Shown here: piece by piece, positions 50,280-59,255 of the stretch
Layout: each line of letters starts with the position of its first letter
Numbering within the stretch: position 1 is the first letter of the stretch
Origin: Chryseobacterium sp. FH2
GTDB taxonomy: Bacteria; Bacteroidota; Bacteroidia; Flavobacteriales; Weeksellaceae
Assembly: GCF_001045455.1 (NCBI RefSeq)
Contig: NZ_LFNE01000006.1
Span: forward strand, 62,001-126,000
Reading direction: 5' to 3'
DNA length: 64,000 nucleotides
Notes under the pieces: generated by a model
What the model was told of the DNA's origin: nothing
Database searches by the model: none
The model's input: only the letters and a program-made list of their open reading frames with translations
Made by a program: the position numbers and the translations under genes

Positions 50280-51476
50280 ATGAAAAAGAAATTCACTTGG
50301 AAAAAAGCCATTTATATTTTGCTGGGGCTTTTATTTGCAGTGGCGTTGTTCTCCGGAATCGGATATCTTATAAAATCAAACTCCAAACAGGGGGAGGCTT
50401 TCCTTACCAGAAAACCAACCATTCAGAATATGGATGATAAGGTGATGGCTACGGGAAAAATTGTACCAAAAGAAGAAATTGAGATCAAACCAAATATCGC
50501 GGGAATTATTGATAAAATTTTAGTGGATGAAGGAGATAGAGTAACTGCCGGACAGTTAATCGCAACCGTAAGAATTGTCCCTAATCTTGCAGAAGTAAAC
50601 AGCGCTCAACAAAATGTTGATAACCAACAGCTTCAAATCAGCAACGCAAAACTGAATGTTGAAAATATGCGTAAGCAGTTTGAAATGCAGGATAAACTGT
50701 ACAAACAGGGAGTTGCTTCAAAGCAGGAATTCCTGAACGCCCAACAGCAGTTGTATTCTACGCAGCAGGCTTTAAAAAATGCTCAGCAGCAATTGATCAC
50801 TGCTCAAAAAACGTTACAAATTGCAAAAACAGGTTCAACTCCTGAATTGCAGGGTTTGGCAACGACTCAGATCCGGTCTAAAGCTTCCGGAACAGTACTT
50901 GAAGTTCCTGTAAAAGTAGGAAGCCAGGTTATTGAGGCAAATTCATTCAATGCAGGGACCACAATCTGTTCAATTGCAGATCTTAATTCTTTAATTTTCC
51001 AGGGGGAAATCGATGAAGCTCAAGCCGGAAAACTGAAACAGGGAATGGGGATGAATATTGTAATCGGTGCTCTTCAGAATAAGACTTTTCCCGGAAAACT
51101 GACAATGATAGCTCCAAAAGGAAAAGATACCAACGGGACGATAAAATTTCCTGTAGAAGGTGATGTAAACAATCCGAATAACGAGTACATCAGAGCCGGT
51201 TTCTCTGCAAACGGAGAAATTGTTTTGAGCTCTCAGAAAAATGCTTTGTTATTGGATGAATCATTGATTCAGTATGAAAAAAATAAAGGGAAAGATGTTC
51301 CTTTTGTTGAGGTAAAACAACCGGATGGAAAATTCAAGAAAGTGTATGTAAAACTGGGAGCAAGTGATGGAATCAACGTTCAGGTCCTTTCAGGATTGAC
51401 AAAAGATTCTGAGGTAAAAGTCTGGAACCCTTCCGATAAAGATAAAGAAGAGCTGAAAGAAAAGACCAAGAAATAA
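50280..51476 (+). CDS. Periplasmic adaptor (MacA/HlyD-type membrane fusion protein)
   Basis: The 398-residue protein has an N-terminal membrane anchor (AIYILLGLLFAVALFSGIGYLI), a lipoyl-like half (GKIVPKEEIEIKPNIAGIIDKILVDEGDRVTAGQLIATV), a long coiled coil (QQLQISNAKLNVENMRKQFEMQDKLYKQGVASKQEF, then QQLYSTQQALKNAQQQL) and a second lipoyl half, followed by beta domains. It matches MacA-like adaptors that join an ABC exporter to an outer-membrane TolC-type channel. No TolC gene is in the window. A terminator follows. Confidence 0.9.
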   Translation: MKKKFTWKKAIYILLGLLFAVALFSGIGYLIKSNSKQGEAFLTRKPTIQNMDDKVMATGKIVPKEEIEIKPNIAGIIDKILVDEGDRVTAGQLIATVRIVPNLAEVNSAQQNVDNQQLQISNAKLNVENMRKQFEMQDKLYKQGVASKQEFLNAQQQLYSTQQALKNAQQQLITAQKTLQIAKTGSTPELQGLATTQIRSKASGTVLEVPVKVGSQVIEANSFNAGTTICSIADLNSLIFQGEIDEAQAGKLKQGMGMNIVIGALQNKTFPGKLTMIAPKGKDTNGTIKFPVEGDVNNPNNEYIRAGFSANGEIVLSSQKNALLLDESLIQYEKNKGKDVPFVEVKQPDGKFKKVYVKLGASDGINVQVLSGLTKDSEVKVWNPSDKDKEELKEKTKK

Positions 51477-51503
51477 TAAACTAGCACTATAAATTGTAAG
51501 TGT

Positions 51504-51538
51504 AAATCCTGAGGAGTTTTCTCAGGATTTTTTATTTT
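51504..51538 (+). terminator. Terminator of the ABC exporter operon
   Basis: AAATCCTGAG (51504-51513) pairs with CTCAGGATTT (51521-51530), then T run. Confidence 0.8.
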
Positions 51539-51540
51539 AT

Positions 51541-51575
51541 GTCATTGCGAGGAACGAAGCGCCGAAGCAATCTCC
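51541..51575. repeat. Interspersed palindromic repeat (TTGCGAGGAACGAAG type)
   Basis: ATTGC (51544-51548) and GCAAT (51567-51571) are the ends of a small imperfect palindrome with core GAGGAACGAAG, related to the repeat at 45273-45351 by that core. It directly follows the exporter terminator. Confidence 0.65.
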
Positions 51576-51952
51576 AAAAAAATGATAAATTTGATTTTTA
51601 GAACCTGAAACCATACGCAAGAGAAACATACCAATCTCATTATGCTTGTTTTAAGTACAGAAAATCATGTAAACAAGCTGAGCCAGATGATATTAGGACG
51701 GGATTGGATATATTCTTCAAAATCAAAATGATTATAAAAATTATTTGGTAAATATTTTAGAAAAATATAAAGGTATTTTTATCAAAGTAAAAATGATCTG
51801 AATATTTAGATAGAATTGAAAGTGTGAATTACTGGACAGGAATAGTTTCAAGAATAAAAGCAAAAATAGGAATTAACACTTAATTAACTTTCACCGATAA
51901 TTATCAATGGTAAGAAATTTTCTATTTTAGTTAAAATGAAAATGTCTAATTT
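51576..51952. other. Gap between the repeat and the metallo-beta-lactamase gene
   Basis: This AT-rich stretch has no protein-like frame. The beta-lactamase promoter was not identified. Confidence 0.4.
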
Positions 51953-52708
51953 ATGAAGCCAACATCAAGAAATCTGGTTCTTTTTTTAGCGTTAATTGTG
52001 TTTAGTTTAAATTTCCAAAAAGTTTTACCTGATAAGGGAAAAGTAGTATATAAGACAGATAATTTAGTTATCGTTCAGCTGTCAAAAAATGTTTATCAGC
52101 ATATTTCATTTTTAAATACTGATTCATTCGGTAGAGTTGAGTGCAATGGAATGATAGCGAAAGACGGAAATGAAACTATTATTTTTGATACTCCGACAGA
52201 TGATAAAAGCTCTGAAGAATTGATTGCGTGGGTTAAAAATAGTTTACATGAAACCATCAATGCCGTTGTTGCTACCCATTTTCATGAAGACTGTGTAGGG
52301 GGGCTGAAAGAATTTGATAAAAATAATATCCCTTCATACTCAAATAATAAAACCATTGAATTTGCCAGAGAGAAGGGTTTTAATATCCCTGCACATGGTT
52401 TTGATAATGAATTAACCTTAAATGTGGGTAATCAAAAAGTATATGCTAAATTTTTTGGCGAAGGTCACACCAAAGATAATATTGTTGGTTACTATCCAAA
52501 GGAAAATGCCATGTTTGGCGGTTGTCTGATTAAGGAAGTTGATGCCACAAAAGGATATCTCGGTGATGCCAATGTTGAAGCTTGGCCGGTGACGGTTGAA
52601 AAAGTAAAGAAATCTTACCCGAACGTGAAAATAATCATTCCGGGACACGGGGAAATAGGTGGCAAAGAATTATTGGATTATACTATTAAATTATTTAAAA
52701 ACAATTAG
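51953..52708 (+). CDS. Subclass B1-type metallo-beta-lactamase homologue
   Basis: The 251-residue protein shows all zinc ligands of class B1 enzymes: H109, H111 and D113 in THFHEDCVGG, H172 in EGHTKDNIV, C191 in FGGCLIK and H232 in IPGHGEIGG. The layout, including DADVTAW-like DANVEAW, is closest to CcrA/CfiA from memory, not to the IND or BlaB types usual in this group. A hydrophobic N-terminus suggests export, but the cleavage site is not clear. Hydrolysis of beta-lactams, including carbapenems, is expected from the family; no activity can be read from sequence. It is convergent with the Fur-family gene. Confidence 0.88.
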   Translation: MKPTSRNLVLFLALIVFSLNFQKVLPDKGKVVYKTDNLVIVQLSKNVYQHISFLNTDSFGRVECNGMIAKDGNETIIFDTPTDDKSSEELIAWVKNSLHETINAVVATHFHEDCVGGLKEFDKNNIPSYSNNKTIEFAREKGFNIPAHGFDNELTLNVGNQKVYAKFFGEGHTKDNIVGYYPKENAMFGGCLIKEVDATKGYLGDANVEAWPVTVEKVKKSYPNVKIIIPGHGEIGGKELLDYTIKLFKNN

Positions 52709-53083
52709 CTAAGAGCATTCTGCACAATGTCCGGAAATAAATCCGTTAAAATTGACCGACTTGTATCCTTCAGGTAATTTTAAGTGCAGTTCATTAGGAA
52801 GGCATTCTATTTTTCCACATATTAAGCATTTGAAATGAAAATGGTTATGTTTATGTTTTTTTTCGGAACACTTAATGCAAAAGGCGAAGTAATATTTCCC
52901 GTCATCACCCAGAATCTTGTGCACGATGCCATCTTCACAAAAACTGTTTAAAACCCTGTAAATCGTAGCCCTATCTACAGCTTTTCCCAATTCCTTCTGT
53001 AAAATATCCTGACTGACAGCTGATTTTGAATTCTTTAGTGAATCCAGAATCAGCTGTTTCGTTATGGTATTTCTCTTTGCCAT
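52709..53083 (-). CDS. Fur-family regulator (short, Cys-rich)
   Basis: The 124-residue protein has an N-terminal winged helix (LKNSKSAVSQDILQKELGKAVDRATIYRVLNSFCEDGIVHKI) and a dimerisation half with FCIKCSEKKHKHNHFHFKCLICGKIECL and a C-terminal HCAEC. The CxxC pairs suggest a structural zinc site; which metal it senses (Zur, PerR or Fur type) is not decidable by eye. A TATCTTTG box (53095-53088) lies 4 nt from the ATG, so the mRNA is probably leaderless. A strong dyad lies in the shared region with the divergent flavoprotein gene. Confidence 0.88.
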   Translation of the reverse strand: MAKRNTITKQLILDSLKNSKSAVSQDILQKELGKAVDRATIYRVLNSFCEDGIVHKILGDDGKYYFAFCIKCSEKKHKHNHFHFKCLICGKIECLPNELHLKLPEGYKSVNFNGFISGHCAECS

Positions 53084-53087
53084 GCCA

Positions 53088-53095
53088 CAAAGATA
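53088..53095 (-). promoter_or_regulatory. -7 box TATCTTTG abutting the Fur-family start
   Basis: The box ends 4 nt (TGGC) before ATG 53083 on the minus strand. Confidence 0.6.
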
Positions 53096-53099
53096 AAAT

Positions 53100-53126
53100 T
53101 ATTATTGCGATTTGGTCGCATTAATA
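53100..53126. promoter_or_regulatory. 27-bp dyad, probable operator of the Fur-family regulator
   Basis: TGCGA (53106-53110) and TCGCA (53116-53120) are perfectly inverted around a 5-bp centre. The symmetry continues outward for six more positions with a single mismatch (53100-53105 against 53121-53126). The dyad lies between two outward-facing -7 boxes (53088-53095 and 53138-53145), so one bound protein could control both genes. Confidence 0.6.
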
Positions 53127-53137
53127 GAAATTTATTT

Positions 53138-53145
53138 TAACTTTG
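53138..53145 (+). promoter_or_regulatory. -7 box TAACTTTG of the flavoprotein gene
   Basis: It lies 27 nt before ATG 53173. TTTG at 53111, within the dyad, is a possible -33 element, although the 23-bp spacing is long. Confidence 0.5.
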
Positions 53146-53172
53146 GAATAAATAAGCAACTAAATCTCAACA

Positions 53173-54072
53173 ATGGAAAATAATTTCGACGTAATCATAA
53201 TAGGAGGGAGCTATGCAGGACTTTCGGCGGGGATGTCTTTAGGCAGATCTTTAAGAAATGTTTTAATGATAGACAGTGGAAAGCCATGTAACAGGCAAAC
53301 CCCTTATTCGCATAATTTTTTGACACATGACGGAAGAACTCCGGAGGAAATAAGCACAATTGCGAAAGCACAGGTACAAAAATATAATACCGTAAAATTT
53401 CATGACGAAGTAGTCGTAAAAACAGCTAAAAATTCTGACGGTTTTGAAGTTGAAACAATATCCGGTAAAAAATTTTATGCTGAAAAATTGGTTCTCGCTT
53501 CAGGAGTTAGAGATGTAATGCCCAATATTCAGGGATTTGCGGAATGTTGGGGTATTTCTGTTTTACATTGCCCATATTGTCACGGCTATGAGGTAAAAAA
53601 TACATTGACAGGAATTTTATCTAATGGTGATATCGCGTTTGATTTTTCAAAAATAGTTTTCAATTTGACAAAAGACTTAATATTATTTACCAATGGAAAA
53701 TCAACTTTAAATGCCGAACAGGTTGAAAAATTGAATAAAAATAAAATTCATGTAATTGAAGATGAGATTGTAAAGTTAGAACATGAAAACGGACAGATTC
53801 AAAAGATAATTTTAAAAAACGGAAGTGAAGTTCCGTTAAAAGCTTTATATGCCAAAATTCCTTTTGAGCAGAACGTGGATGTTGAAAATTTAGGACTGGA
53901 GCTTACTGATCACGGTTTCATTAAGATTGATTCTATGCATAAAGCGAATATTCACGGTGTCTTTGCCTGTGGAGATAATGTCACGATGATGAGGTCAGTT
54001 GCCAATGCAATCGCGCAGGGAAATTTTACAGGAGCTATTGTGAATAAAGAACTTTCTGAAGAAAGATTTTAG
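53173..54072 (+). CDS. Thioredoxin-reductase-like NAD(P)/FAD oxidoreductase
   Basis: The 299-residue flavoprotein has the FAD-binding motif VIIIGGSYAGLSAGMSLG, the redox pair CPYC in LHCPYCHGYEV (like the CATC of thioredoxin reductase) and the C-terminal GVFACGDNVTMMRSVANAIAQG block. The second nucleotide-binding site is shortened (TGILSNGDIAFDFSKIV lacks the usual GxGxxA), so NADPH binding may differ. Length is a little short for TrxB (about 315). Regulation by the divergent Fur-family protein is suggested by the shared dyad. Confidence 0.85.
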   Translation: MENNFDVIIIGGSYAGLSAGMSLGRSLRNVLMIDSGKPCNRQTPYSHNFLTHDGRTPEEISTIAKAQVQKYNTVKFHDEVVVKTAKNSDGFEVETISGKKFYAEKLVLASGVRDVMPNIQGFAECWGISVLHCPYCHGYEVKNTLTGILSNGDIAFDFSKIVFNLTKDLILFTNGKSTLNAEQVEKLNKNKIHVIEDEIVKLEHENGQIQKIILKNGSEVPLKALYAKIPFEQNVDVENLGLELTDHGFIKIDSMHKANIHGVFACGDNVTMMRSVANAIAQGNFTGAIVNKELSEERF

Positions 54073-54187
54073 AAAGCATTTTGATAAAACCATAAGAGGG
54101 TAGAATTGCTGATTTGCTTTTTTAATTTACTGATTTGGAGTTTCACCTTTTTACCGTTTGAGGATTTCACCTTTGACGGAAATTCCG

Positions 54188-54195
54188 TACATTTG
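54188..54195 (+). promoter_or_regulatory. -7 box TACATTTG of glyA
   Basis: It fits TAnnTTTG, 30 nt before ATG 54226; no -33 box is clear. Confidence 0.55.
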
Positions 54196-54225
54196 GGCTG
54201 ATAAATTTCAAAAACTAAAAGTAAA

Positions 54226-55491
54226 ATGGACATTATTTTCGACCTGATTGAAAAAGAAAGACAAAGACAATCTCATGGATTAGAGCTTATTGCGTCAGAA
54301 AATTTCGTTTCTGAAAACGTAATGAAAGCAATGGGAAGTGTGTTGACAAACAAATATGCTGAAGGATATCCCGGAAAAAGATATTACGGAGGTTGTGAAG
54401 TAGTAGATGAGGTTGAAACGTTAGCTATTAACAGAGCAAAAGAGCTTTTTGGAGTTGATTATGTAAATGTTCAGCCACATTCTGGTTCTCAGGCAAATGC
54501 GGCAATTTACTTGGCGGTTTTGAAACCCGGAGACAAAATTATGGGGATGGATCTTTCGATGGGAGGTCACCTTACTCACGGTTCTGCAGTAAACTTTTCA
54601 GGAATTCAGTATAATGTAGTTTCTTATGGAGTGCAGCAGGAAACCGGCCTTATTGATTATGATCAGATGAGAGAAGTAGCGTTGAGAGAAAAACCAAAAA
54701 TGCTTATCGCTGGTTTCTCGGCGTATTCAAGGGATTTGGATTATGCTAAGTTCAGAGAGGTTGCAGATGAAATTGGGGCTACGCTTTGGGCAGATATTGC
54801 CCATCCTGCAGGTCTTGTTGCAAAAGGGTTATTAAACTCACCATTCGAGCACTGCCACGTTGTAACCACTACCACTCACAAGACATTAAGAGGTCCGAGA
54901 GGGGGTATGATTATGATGGGAAAAGATTTCGAAAATACTTATGGTCACAAAACACCAAAAGGTGAAACGAAAATGATGAGCCAGGTTCTTGACGGAGCTG
55001 TTTTCCCGGGAATTCAGGGTGGTCCGCTAGAGCATGTTATAGCTGGTAAAGCTGTTGCTTTTGGTGAAGCTTTGGATACTCATTTTGAAGTATATGCCAA
55101 ACAGGTGAAATCTAACGCCCAAGCATTGTCAAAAGCAATGATTGACAGAGGATTTGATATTGTAAGCGGAGGTACAGACAATCACCTTATGCTTGTTGAC
55201 CTTAGAAATAAAAATGTAAACGGTAAAGAAACTGAAAAGGCTTTAGTTCTTGCTGATATTACTTGTAATAAAAATATGGTTCCTTTTGATGATAAATCAC
55301 CTTTCACAACTTCTGGTATCAGGCTGGGAACTGCTGCGATCACAACAAGGGGATTAAAAGAAAATGATATGGATACCATTGCTGGATTAATTTCGGATGT
55401 TGTTGATAATATCAAAAATGAGGAAGTTATCACTTCTGTAAGAAAGAAAGTTAATGAATTAATGGAAGGTAAAGCGCTATTCAATTATTAA
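54226..55491 (+). CDS. glyA: Serine hydroxymethyltransferase
   Basis: This PLP enzyme interconverts serine and glycine with tetrahydrofolate. The 421-residue protein shows [13 protein letters not shown], the [15 protein letters not shown] block, the Schiff-base Lys219 in [13 protein letters not shown], and the [14 protein letters not shown]-terminal block. Length is normal. It follows the flavoprotein gene by 153 bp with its own -7 box, and a terminator lies downstream. Confidence 0.97.
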   Translation: MDIIFDLIEKERQRQSHGLELIASENFVSENVMKAMGSVLTNKYAEGYPGKRYYGGCEVVDEVETLAINRAKELFGVDYVNVQPHSGSQANAAIYLAVLKPGDKIMGMDLSMGGHLTHGSAVNFSGIQYNVVSYGVQQETGLIDYDQMREVALREKPKMLIAGFSAYSRDLDYAKFREVADEIGATLWADIAHPAGLVAKGLLNSPFEHCHVVTTTTHKTLRGPRGGMIMMGKDFENTYGHKTPKGETKMMSQVLDGAVFPGIQGGPLEHVIAGKAVAFGEALDTHFEVYAKQVKSNAQALSKAMIDRGFDIVSGGTDNHLMLVDLRNKNVNGKETEKALVLADITCNKNMVPFDDKSPFTTSGIRLGTAAITTRGLKENDMDTIAGLISDVVDNIKNEEVITSVRKKVNELMEGKALFNY

Positions 55492-55513
55492 TAATTTACC
55501 TAAATCAAAATAT

Positions 55514-55543
55514 AAAGAATGGGCTTGTGCTCATTCTTTTTTT
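55514..55543 (+). terminator. Terminator of glyA
   Basis: AAAGAATGGGC pairs with GCTCATTCTTT (one mismatch), then T run; recX starts 7 bp later. Confidence 0.75.
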
Positions 55544-55549
55544 ATAATT

Positions 55550-56008
55550 ATGGAAAAGAAATCTTTCACTTTTGATGAGATAAAACTAAAACTGGTTAAC
55601 TATTGTGTTTATCAGGATCGTTGTCATTATGAAGTTGAGCAGAAAATGAAGGAGTTTTTATTAATTGATGAGGCTAAAGAGGATATTATGCTCTATCTTT
55701 TAAAGGAAAACTATTTAAATGAAGAAAGATTCACCAGAAGTTATATAAGAGGAAAATTTTATATAAAACATTGGGGGAAGAATAAAATCAAAATAAATTT
55801 GAAACAAAAACAAGTTCCGGAAAAGCTTATAAATTCTTGTTTTAATGAAATTGATGAAGAAGATTACGAAAAAATTATCAAAAAAATCTATGAAGATTAC
55901 TATTCAAAACAAAAAGGAATAAAAGAATATCAGCGTAAATCTAAAACGATAAAATATTTAATGAGCCGCGGTTTTGAATATGAGAAAATAAATGATATTT
56001 TTGATTAG
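55550..56008 (+). CDS. recX: Regulatory protein RecX
   Basis: RecX modulates RecA filaments. The 152-residue protein shows the family repeats: FDEIKLKLVNYCVYQDRCHYEVEQKMKEF, then YLLKENYLNEERFTRSYIRGKFYIKHWGKNKIKINLKQKQV and the C-terminal RKSKTIKYLMSRGFEYEKIND. Length fits. It sits 59 bp after glyA and 29 bp before the sugar aminotransferase gene; recA is not in the window. Confidence 0.88.
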   Translation: MEKKSFTFDEIKLKLVNYCVYQDRCHYEVEQKMKEFLLIDEAKEDIMLYLLKENYLNEERFTRSYIRGKFYIKHWGKNKIKINLKQKQVPEKLINSCFNEIDEEDYEKIIKKIYEDYYSKQKGIKEYQRKSKTIKYLMSRGFEYEKINDIFD

Positions 56009-56037
56009 ATATAAATAAAACAGCAAACACATAAAGA

Positions 56038-57168
56038 TTGAAAAAACAGAAAATTTGGCTTTCACCTCCTCATATGGGCGGAAATGAGCTTAAGTATATA
56101 CAAAATGCATTTGATACCAACTGGATTTCCCAATATGGCCATAATATAGATGAATTTGAAAAAAAACTTGAAAATTATTTAGGAAAAGACTTACAGGTTG
56201 CTGCTTTATCGTCCGGGACTGCGGCTATTCATTTAGCATTGAGGATGTTGGGTGTTGGTAAAGATGATTTTGTAATTTGCCAGTCTTTTACTTTTGTGGC
56301 AACAGCCAATCCCATTCTTTATCAGAAAGCGATTCCTGTTTTTGTTGATAGTGAGAGCTTAACGTGGAATTTATGTCCGAACGCTCTGGAAGATGCTGTT
56401 AAATATTGTTTAAGCCAAGGTAGGAAACCTAAGGCTATTATTGCTGTTTCTTTGTATGGAATGCCTTTTATGGTTGATGAGATTCTTGAAATTGCCAGGA
56501 AATATGAAATTCCTATCGTTGAAGATAGTGCGGAAGCTTTAGGAAGTAAGTATAAAAATGAATTTTGCGGAACTTTTGGAAACTTATCAATTATAAGTTT
56601 TAACGGGAATAAAATAATTACGACTTCGGGAGGAGGAGTTTTAGTCTTAAATAGCAAAGCAGATAAAAAAAGAGCAATTTATTTGGCTACTCAGGCTAAA
56701 GAAGATAAGATTTATTATAGCCATTCTGAAATAGGGTATAACTATAGGATGAGTAATATTTCCGCAGGAATCGGGAGAGGGCAAATGGAAATTTTAGAAG
56801 AAAGGGTAAAACAGAGAAGGGAAAATCATGATTTTTATCAAAAATCAATTGCTGAAGTTCATAATATCCAGCTTTTTTCTGAACCTAATGAAAATTTTTA
56901 TTCAAATTATTGGTTGAATACTATTTTAGTGAATGAAAACGTTTTTCCTATAGAAAGAATTAAAAATTTGTTTTCTGAAAGCAATATAGAAACCAGGTAC
57001 TTATGGAAACCTATGCATCTGCAGCCTTTGTATAAAGGATATGTGTTTTTTGGAAATAACCTTTCTGGTACAATTTTTGAAAGCGGTTTATGTTTGCCGT
57101 CGGGAAGTAATTTAACTAACAATTGTAAGAGTAGAATTAGTGAGATCTTTCATAAACTTAAAGTTTAA
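56038..57168 (+). CDS. DegT/DnrJ/EryC1-type sugar aminotransferase (PglE-like)
   Basis: The 376-residue PLP enzyme starts at TTG. It shows WISQYGHNIDEFEKKLENYLG, the LSSGTAAIHLALRMLG phosphate-binding stretch, VEDSAEALGSKY, and the Schiff-base Lys in SFNGNKIITTSGGGVLV. Its closest style is that of nucleotide-4-keto-6-deoxysugar 4-aminotransferases. The next gene encodes the matching UDP-GlcNAc 4,6-dehydratase, as in bacillosamine-type pathways. No acetyltransferase is in the window. Confidence 0.88.
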   Translation: MKKQKIWLSPPHMGGNELKYIQNAFDTNWISQYGHNIDEFEKKLENYLGKDLQVAALSSGTAAIHLALRMLGVGKDDFVICQSFTFVATANPILYQKAIPVFVDSESLTWNLCPNALEDAVKYCLSQGRKPKAIIAVSLYGMPFMVDEILEIARKYEIPIVEDSAEALGSKYKNEFCGTFGNLSIISFNGNKIITTSGGGVLVLNSKADKKRAIYLATQAKEDKIYYSHSEIGYNYRMSNISAGIGRGQMEILEERVKQRRENHDFYQKSIAEVHNIQLFSEPNENFYSNYWLNTILVNENVFPIERIKNLFSESNIETRYLWKPMHLQPLYKGYVFFGNNLSGTIFESGLCLPSGSNLTNNCKSRISEIFHKLKV

Positions 57169-57208
57169 ATTTATTTTTTAAATTTAAAGTATAGATGAAA
57201 TTTTATTT

Positions 57209-57216
57209 TAATTTTG
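57209..57216 (+). promoter_or_regulatory. -7 box TAATTTTG of the polysaccharide operon
   Basis: It fits TAnnTTTG and lies 75 nt upstream of ATG 57291, so the dehydratase gene has its own promoter besides read-through. Confidence 0.5.
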
Positions 57217-57290
57217 CATGATACATCACTTTTTTTGTCAATTGATGAATTTTTATACCTTAATTAATAATATGAACACAAATAAAGACA

Positions 57291-59219
57291 ATGTATAATT
57301 CTCTGAGAAAAAAAATATTTGCAGGGGATAACGTTGTCAACCTATCAGACGTAAGATATCTTCCTAGATGGATAATACTTGTAATAGATATTATTATCTT
57401 GGTTATATCCCTATTTTTTTCAACGTACATCATAGAAAAAATTACACAGAGAGAATTTATTTATCATGATGATAAAAGTCTAGTGTTTGCATTTATCATT
57501 TTGATAAATGCCCTGTTCATGTACATCTTCAAGACCTATGCCGGAATTATAAGACATTCTACTTTTATAGATTTGTTTAAGCTTTTAATGGCATGTTTCT
57601 GTACTATGTTTGTTGTAGCAACAGGAAATATAGTTTATTTCTGGATGAGCGGAGAAAAGTTTATTCTTACCCCCTATCTGGTATTGTATTTTATTATTTC
57701 CTTTATGGGATTATTTCTTTTCAGATTATATGTTAAGGAATTTTTTCATATCGTAAGAGAATACAGAAGAAGTACGTTGAAAAAAAGGATTTTGGTTTTA
57801 GGAATTGACGAGCAGTCTATTGCTATTGCAAGAGCTATTTTGGATAATCCCAGTTTGCCTTATCAGGTTGTAGGTTTCCTTACCCAAAGAACAGATTCCA
57901 AAAGGGCATCATTACTTGGGAAGCCTATTTTCGGAAAAGAAAAAATTGAAAAGAATTCTAAAGAAGAACTTGTTATAGATGGAGTTTTAATTGTAAAAGA
58001 AATGATGTCTAAAGATGAAATGAATTCTTGGGTGAATTTATTTCTGGAAAAGGATTTGCACATTTTTAAAGCTCCGTCGGTACAAAAGCTAAGAGACAGC
58101 GATTTAGGAGGATCAATCAGAAATCTTCAGATTGAAGACCTGCTTAATAGAAAACCTATCAAAATAGAAAATGAAGATATAAAAAGCCGGCATTTCAACA
58201 AAAATATATTAGTAACGGGCGGCGCTGGCTCTATCGGAAGTGAAATTGTAAGACAAGTTGCTCAATTTAATCCCTCCCTTATCGTTGTCTTAGACCAGGC
58301 CGAAACTCCGTTGTATGATATTGAATTGGAAATGAAAGATAAGTTTCCTCACATTAGGTTTAAGTTTGTATTGGCGGATGTTTCTAACAAACATAGAATT
58401 GAACCGTTATTTCAAATGTATAATTTTTCAATGGTTTATCATGCTGCAGCTTATAAGCATGTACCTTTAGTGGAAGAAAACCCCCACGAAGCAATTCTGG
58501 TAAACGTATTAGGCTCAAAAAATATCGCTACATTATCCAGTCAATATAATGTTAATAGATTTGTGATGATTTCTACTGACAAAGCTGTAAATCCCACCAA
58601 CGTAATGGGAGCTTCTAAGAGAGCAGCCGAATTGTTTGTACAATCATTGCAGGATGTGGAAGGAAATACTACTAAGTTTATCACAACAAGATTTGGGAAT
58701 GTTTTAGGCTCAAACGGTTCAGTGATACCACATTTTAAAAAACAAATTGAAGCAGGAGGACCTGTGACAATCACACATCCTGAAATTGTAAGATATTTTA
58801 TGACCATCCCTGAAGCTTGTGAATTGGTTTTACAGGCGGGAACAATGGGAAAAGGAGGTGAAATTTTCGTTTTTGATATGGGAGAGCCTGTCAAAATTCT
58901 GGATTTGGCAAAAAGAATGATTAAATTATCAGGCTTCGAACCTAATATTGATATTAAAATCATTTACACAGGGCTAAGACCGGGTGAAAAATTATATGAA
59001 GAACTATTAAGTGATAATGCCAAAACACTTCCTACTCACAACGAAAAAATTATGATTTCCAAAGATCCATCAGCAGGGTTTGATGAGATTAATAACCTAA
59101 TTAATATAGTAACCAAAGCTTCTATCAGAAGAGATAAAGTGGAAGTTGTGAAAATTTTAAAAACAATTGTGCCGGAATTTAGGAGTAATAATTCTGTCTA
59201 CGAGGCACTAGACAAATAG
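57291..59219 (+). CDS. UDP-GlcNAc 4,6-dehydratase, membrane-type (WbpM/PglF/CapD-like)
   Basis: The 642-residue protein has an N-terminal half with four or five membrane helices (WIILVIDIIILVISLFF and others) and a C-terminal short-chain dehydrogenase domain beginning at about residue 300 (ILVTGGAGSIGSEIVRQV). The catalytic pair is M439 and K443 in VMGASKRAAEL: Met in place of Tyr is the hallmark of the WbpM/PglF type. The reaction yields UDP-4-keto-6-deoxy-GlcNAc. The preceding aminotransferase gene is the natural next step. Confidence 0.93.
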   Translation: MYNSLRKKIFAGDNVVNLSDVRYLPRWIILVIDIIILVISLFFSTYIIEKITQREFIYHDDKSLVFAFIILINALFMYIFKTYAGIIRHSTFIDLFKLLMACFCTMFVVATGNIVYFWMSGEKFILTPYLVLYFIISFMGLFLFRLYVKEFFHIVREYRRSTLKKRILVLGIDEQSIAIARAILDNPSLPYQVVGFLTQRTDSKRASLLGKPIFGKEKIEKNSKEELVIDGVLIVKEMMSKDEMNSWVNLFLEKDLHIFKAPSVQKLRDSDLGGSIRNLQIEDLLNRKPIKIENEDIKSRHFNKNILVTGGAGSIGSEIVRQVAQFNPSLIVVLDQAETPLYDIELEMKDKFPHIRFKFVLADVSNKHRIEPLFQMYNFSMVYHAAAYKHVPLVEENPHEAILVNVLGSKNIATLSSQYNVNRFVMISTDKAVNPTNVMGASKRAAELFVQSLQDVEGNTTKFITTRFGNVLGSNGSVIPHFKKQIEAGGPVTITHPEIVRYFMTIPEACELVLQAGTMGKGGEIFVFDMGEPVKILDLAKRMIKLSGFEPNIDIKIIYTGLRPGEKLYEELLSDNAKTLPTHNEKIMISKDPSAGFDEINNLINIVTKASIRRDKVEVVKILKTIVPEFRSNNSVYEALDK

Positions 59220-59232
59220 TAAAATATAAATG

Positions 59233-59240
59233 TATATTTG
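59233..59240 (+). promoter_or_regulatory. -7 box TATATTTG before the export lipoprotein gene
   Basis: It lies 15 nt before ATG 59256, so an internal promoter may drive the export genes; it also excludes the longer frame that begins inside it. Confidence 0.5.
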
Positions 59241-59255
59241 TACAATTTTAAATCT

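Noticed and set aside
54073..54225. Repeated TTTCACCTTT blocks before glyA as a riboswitch
   Set aside because: The two short repeats lie 27-45 bp upstream of the start with no conserved riboswitch core; probably chance.
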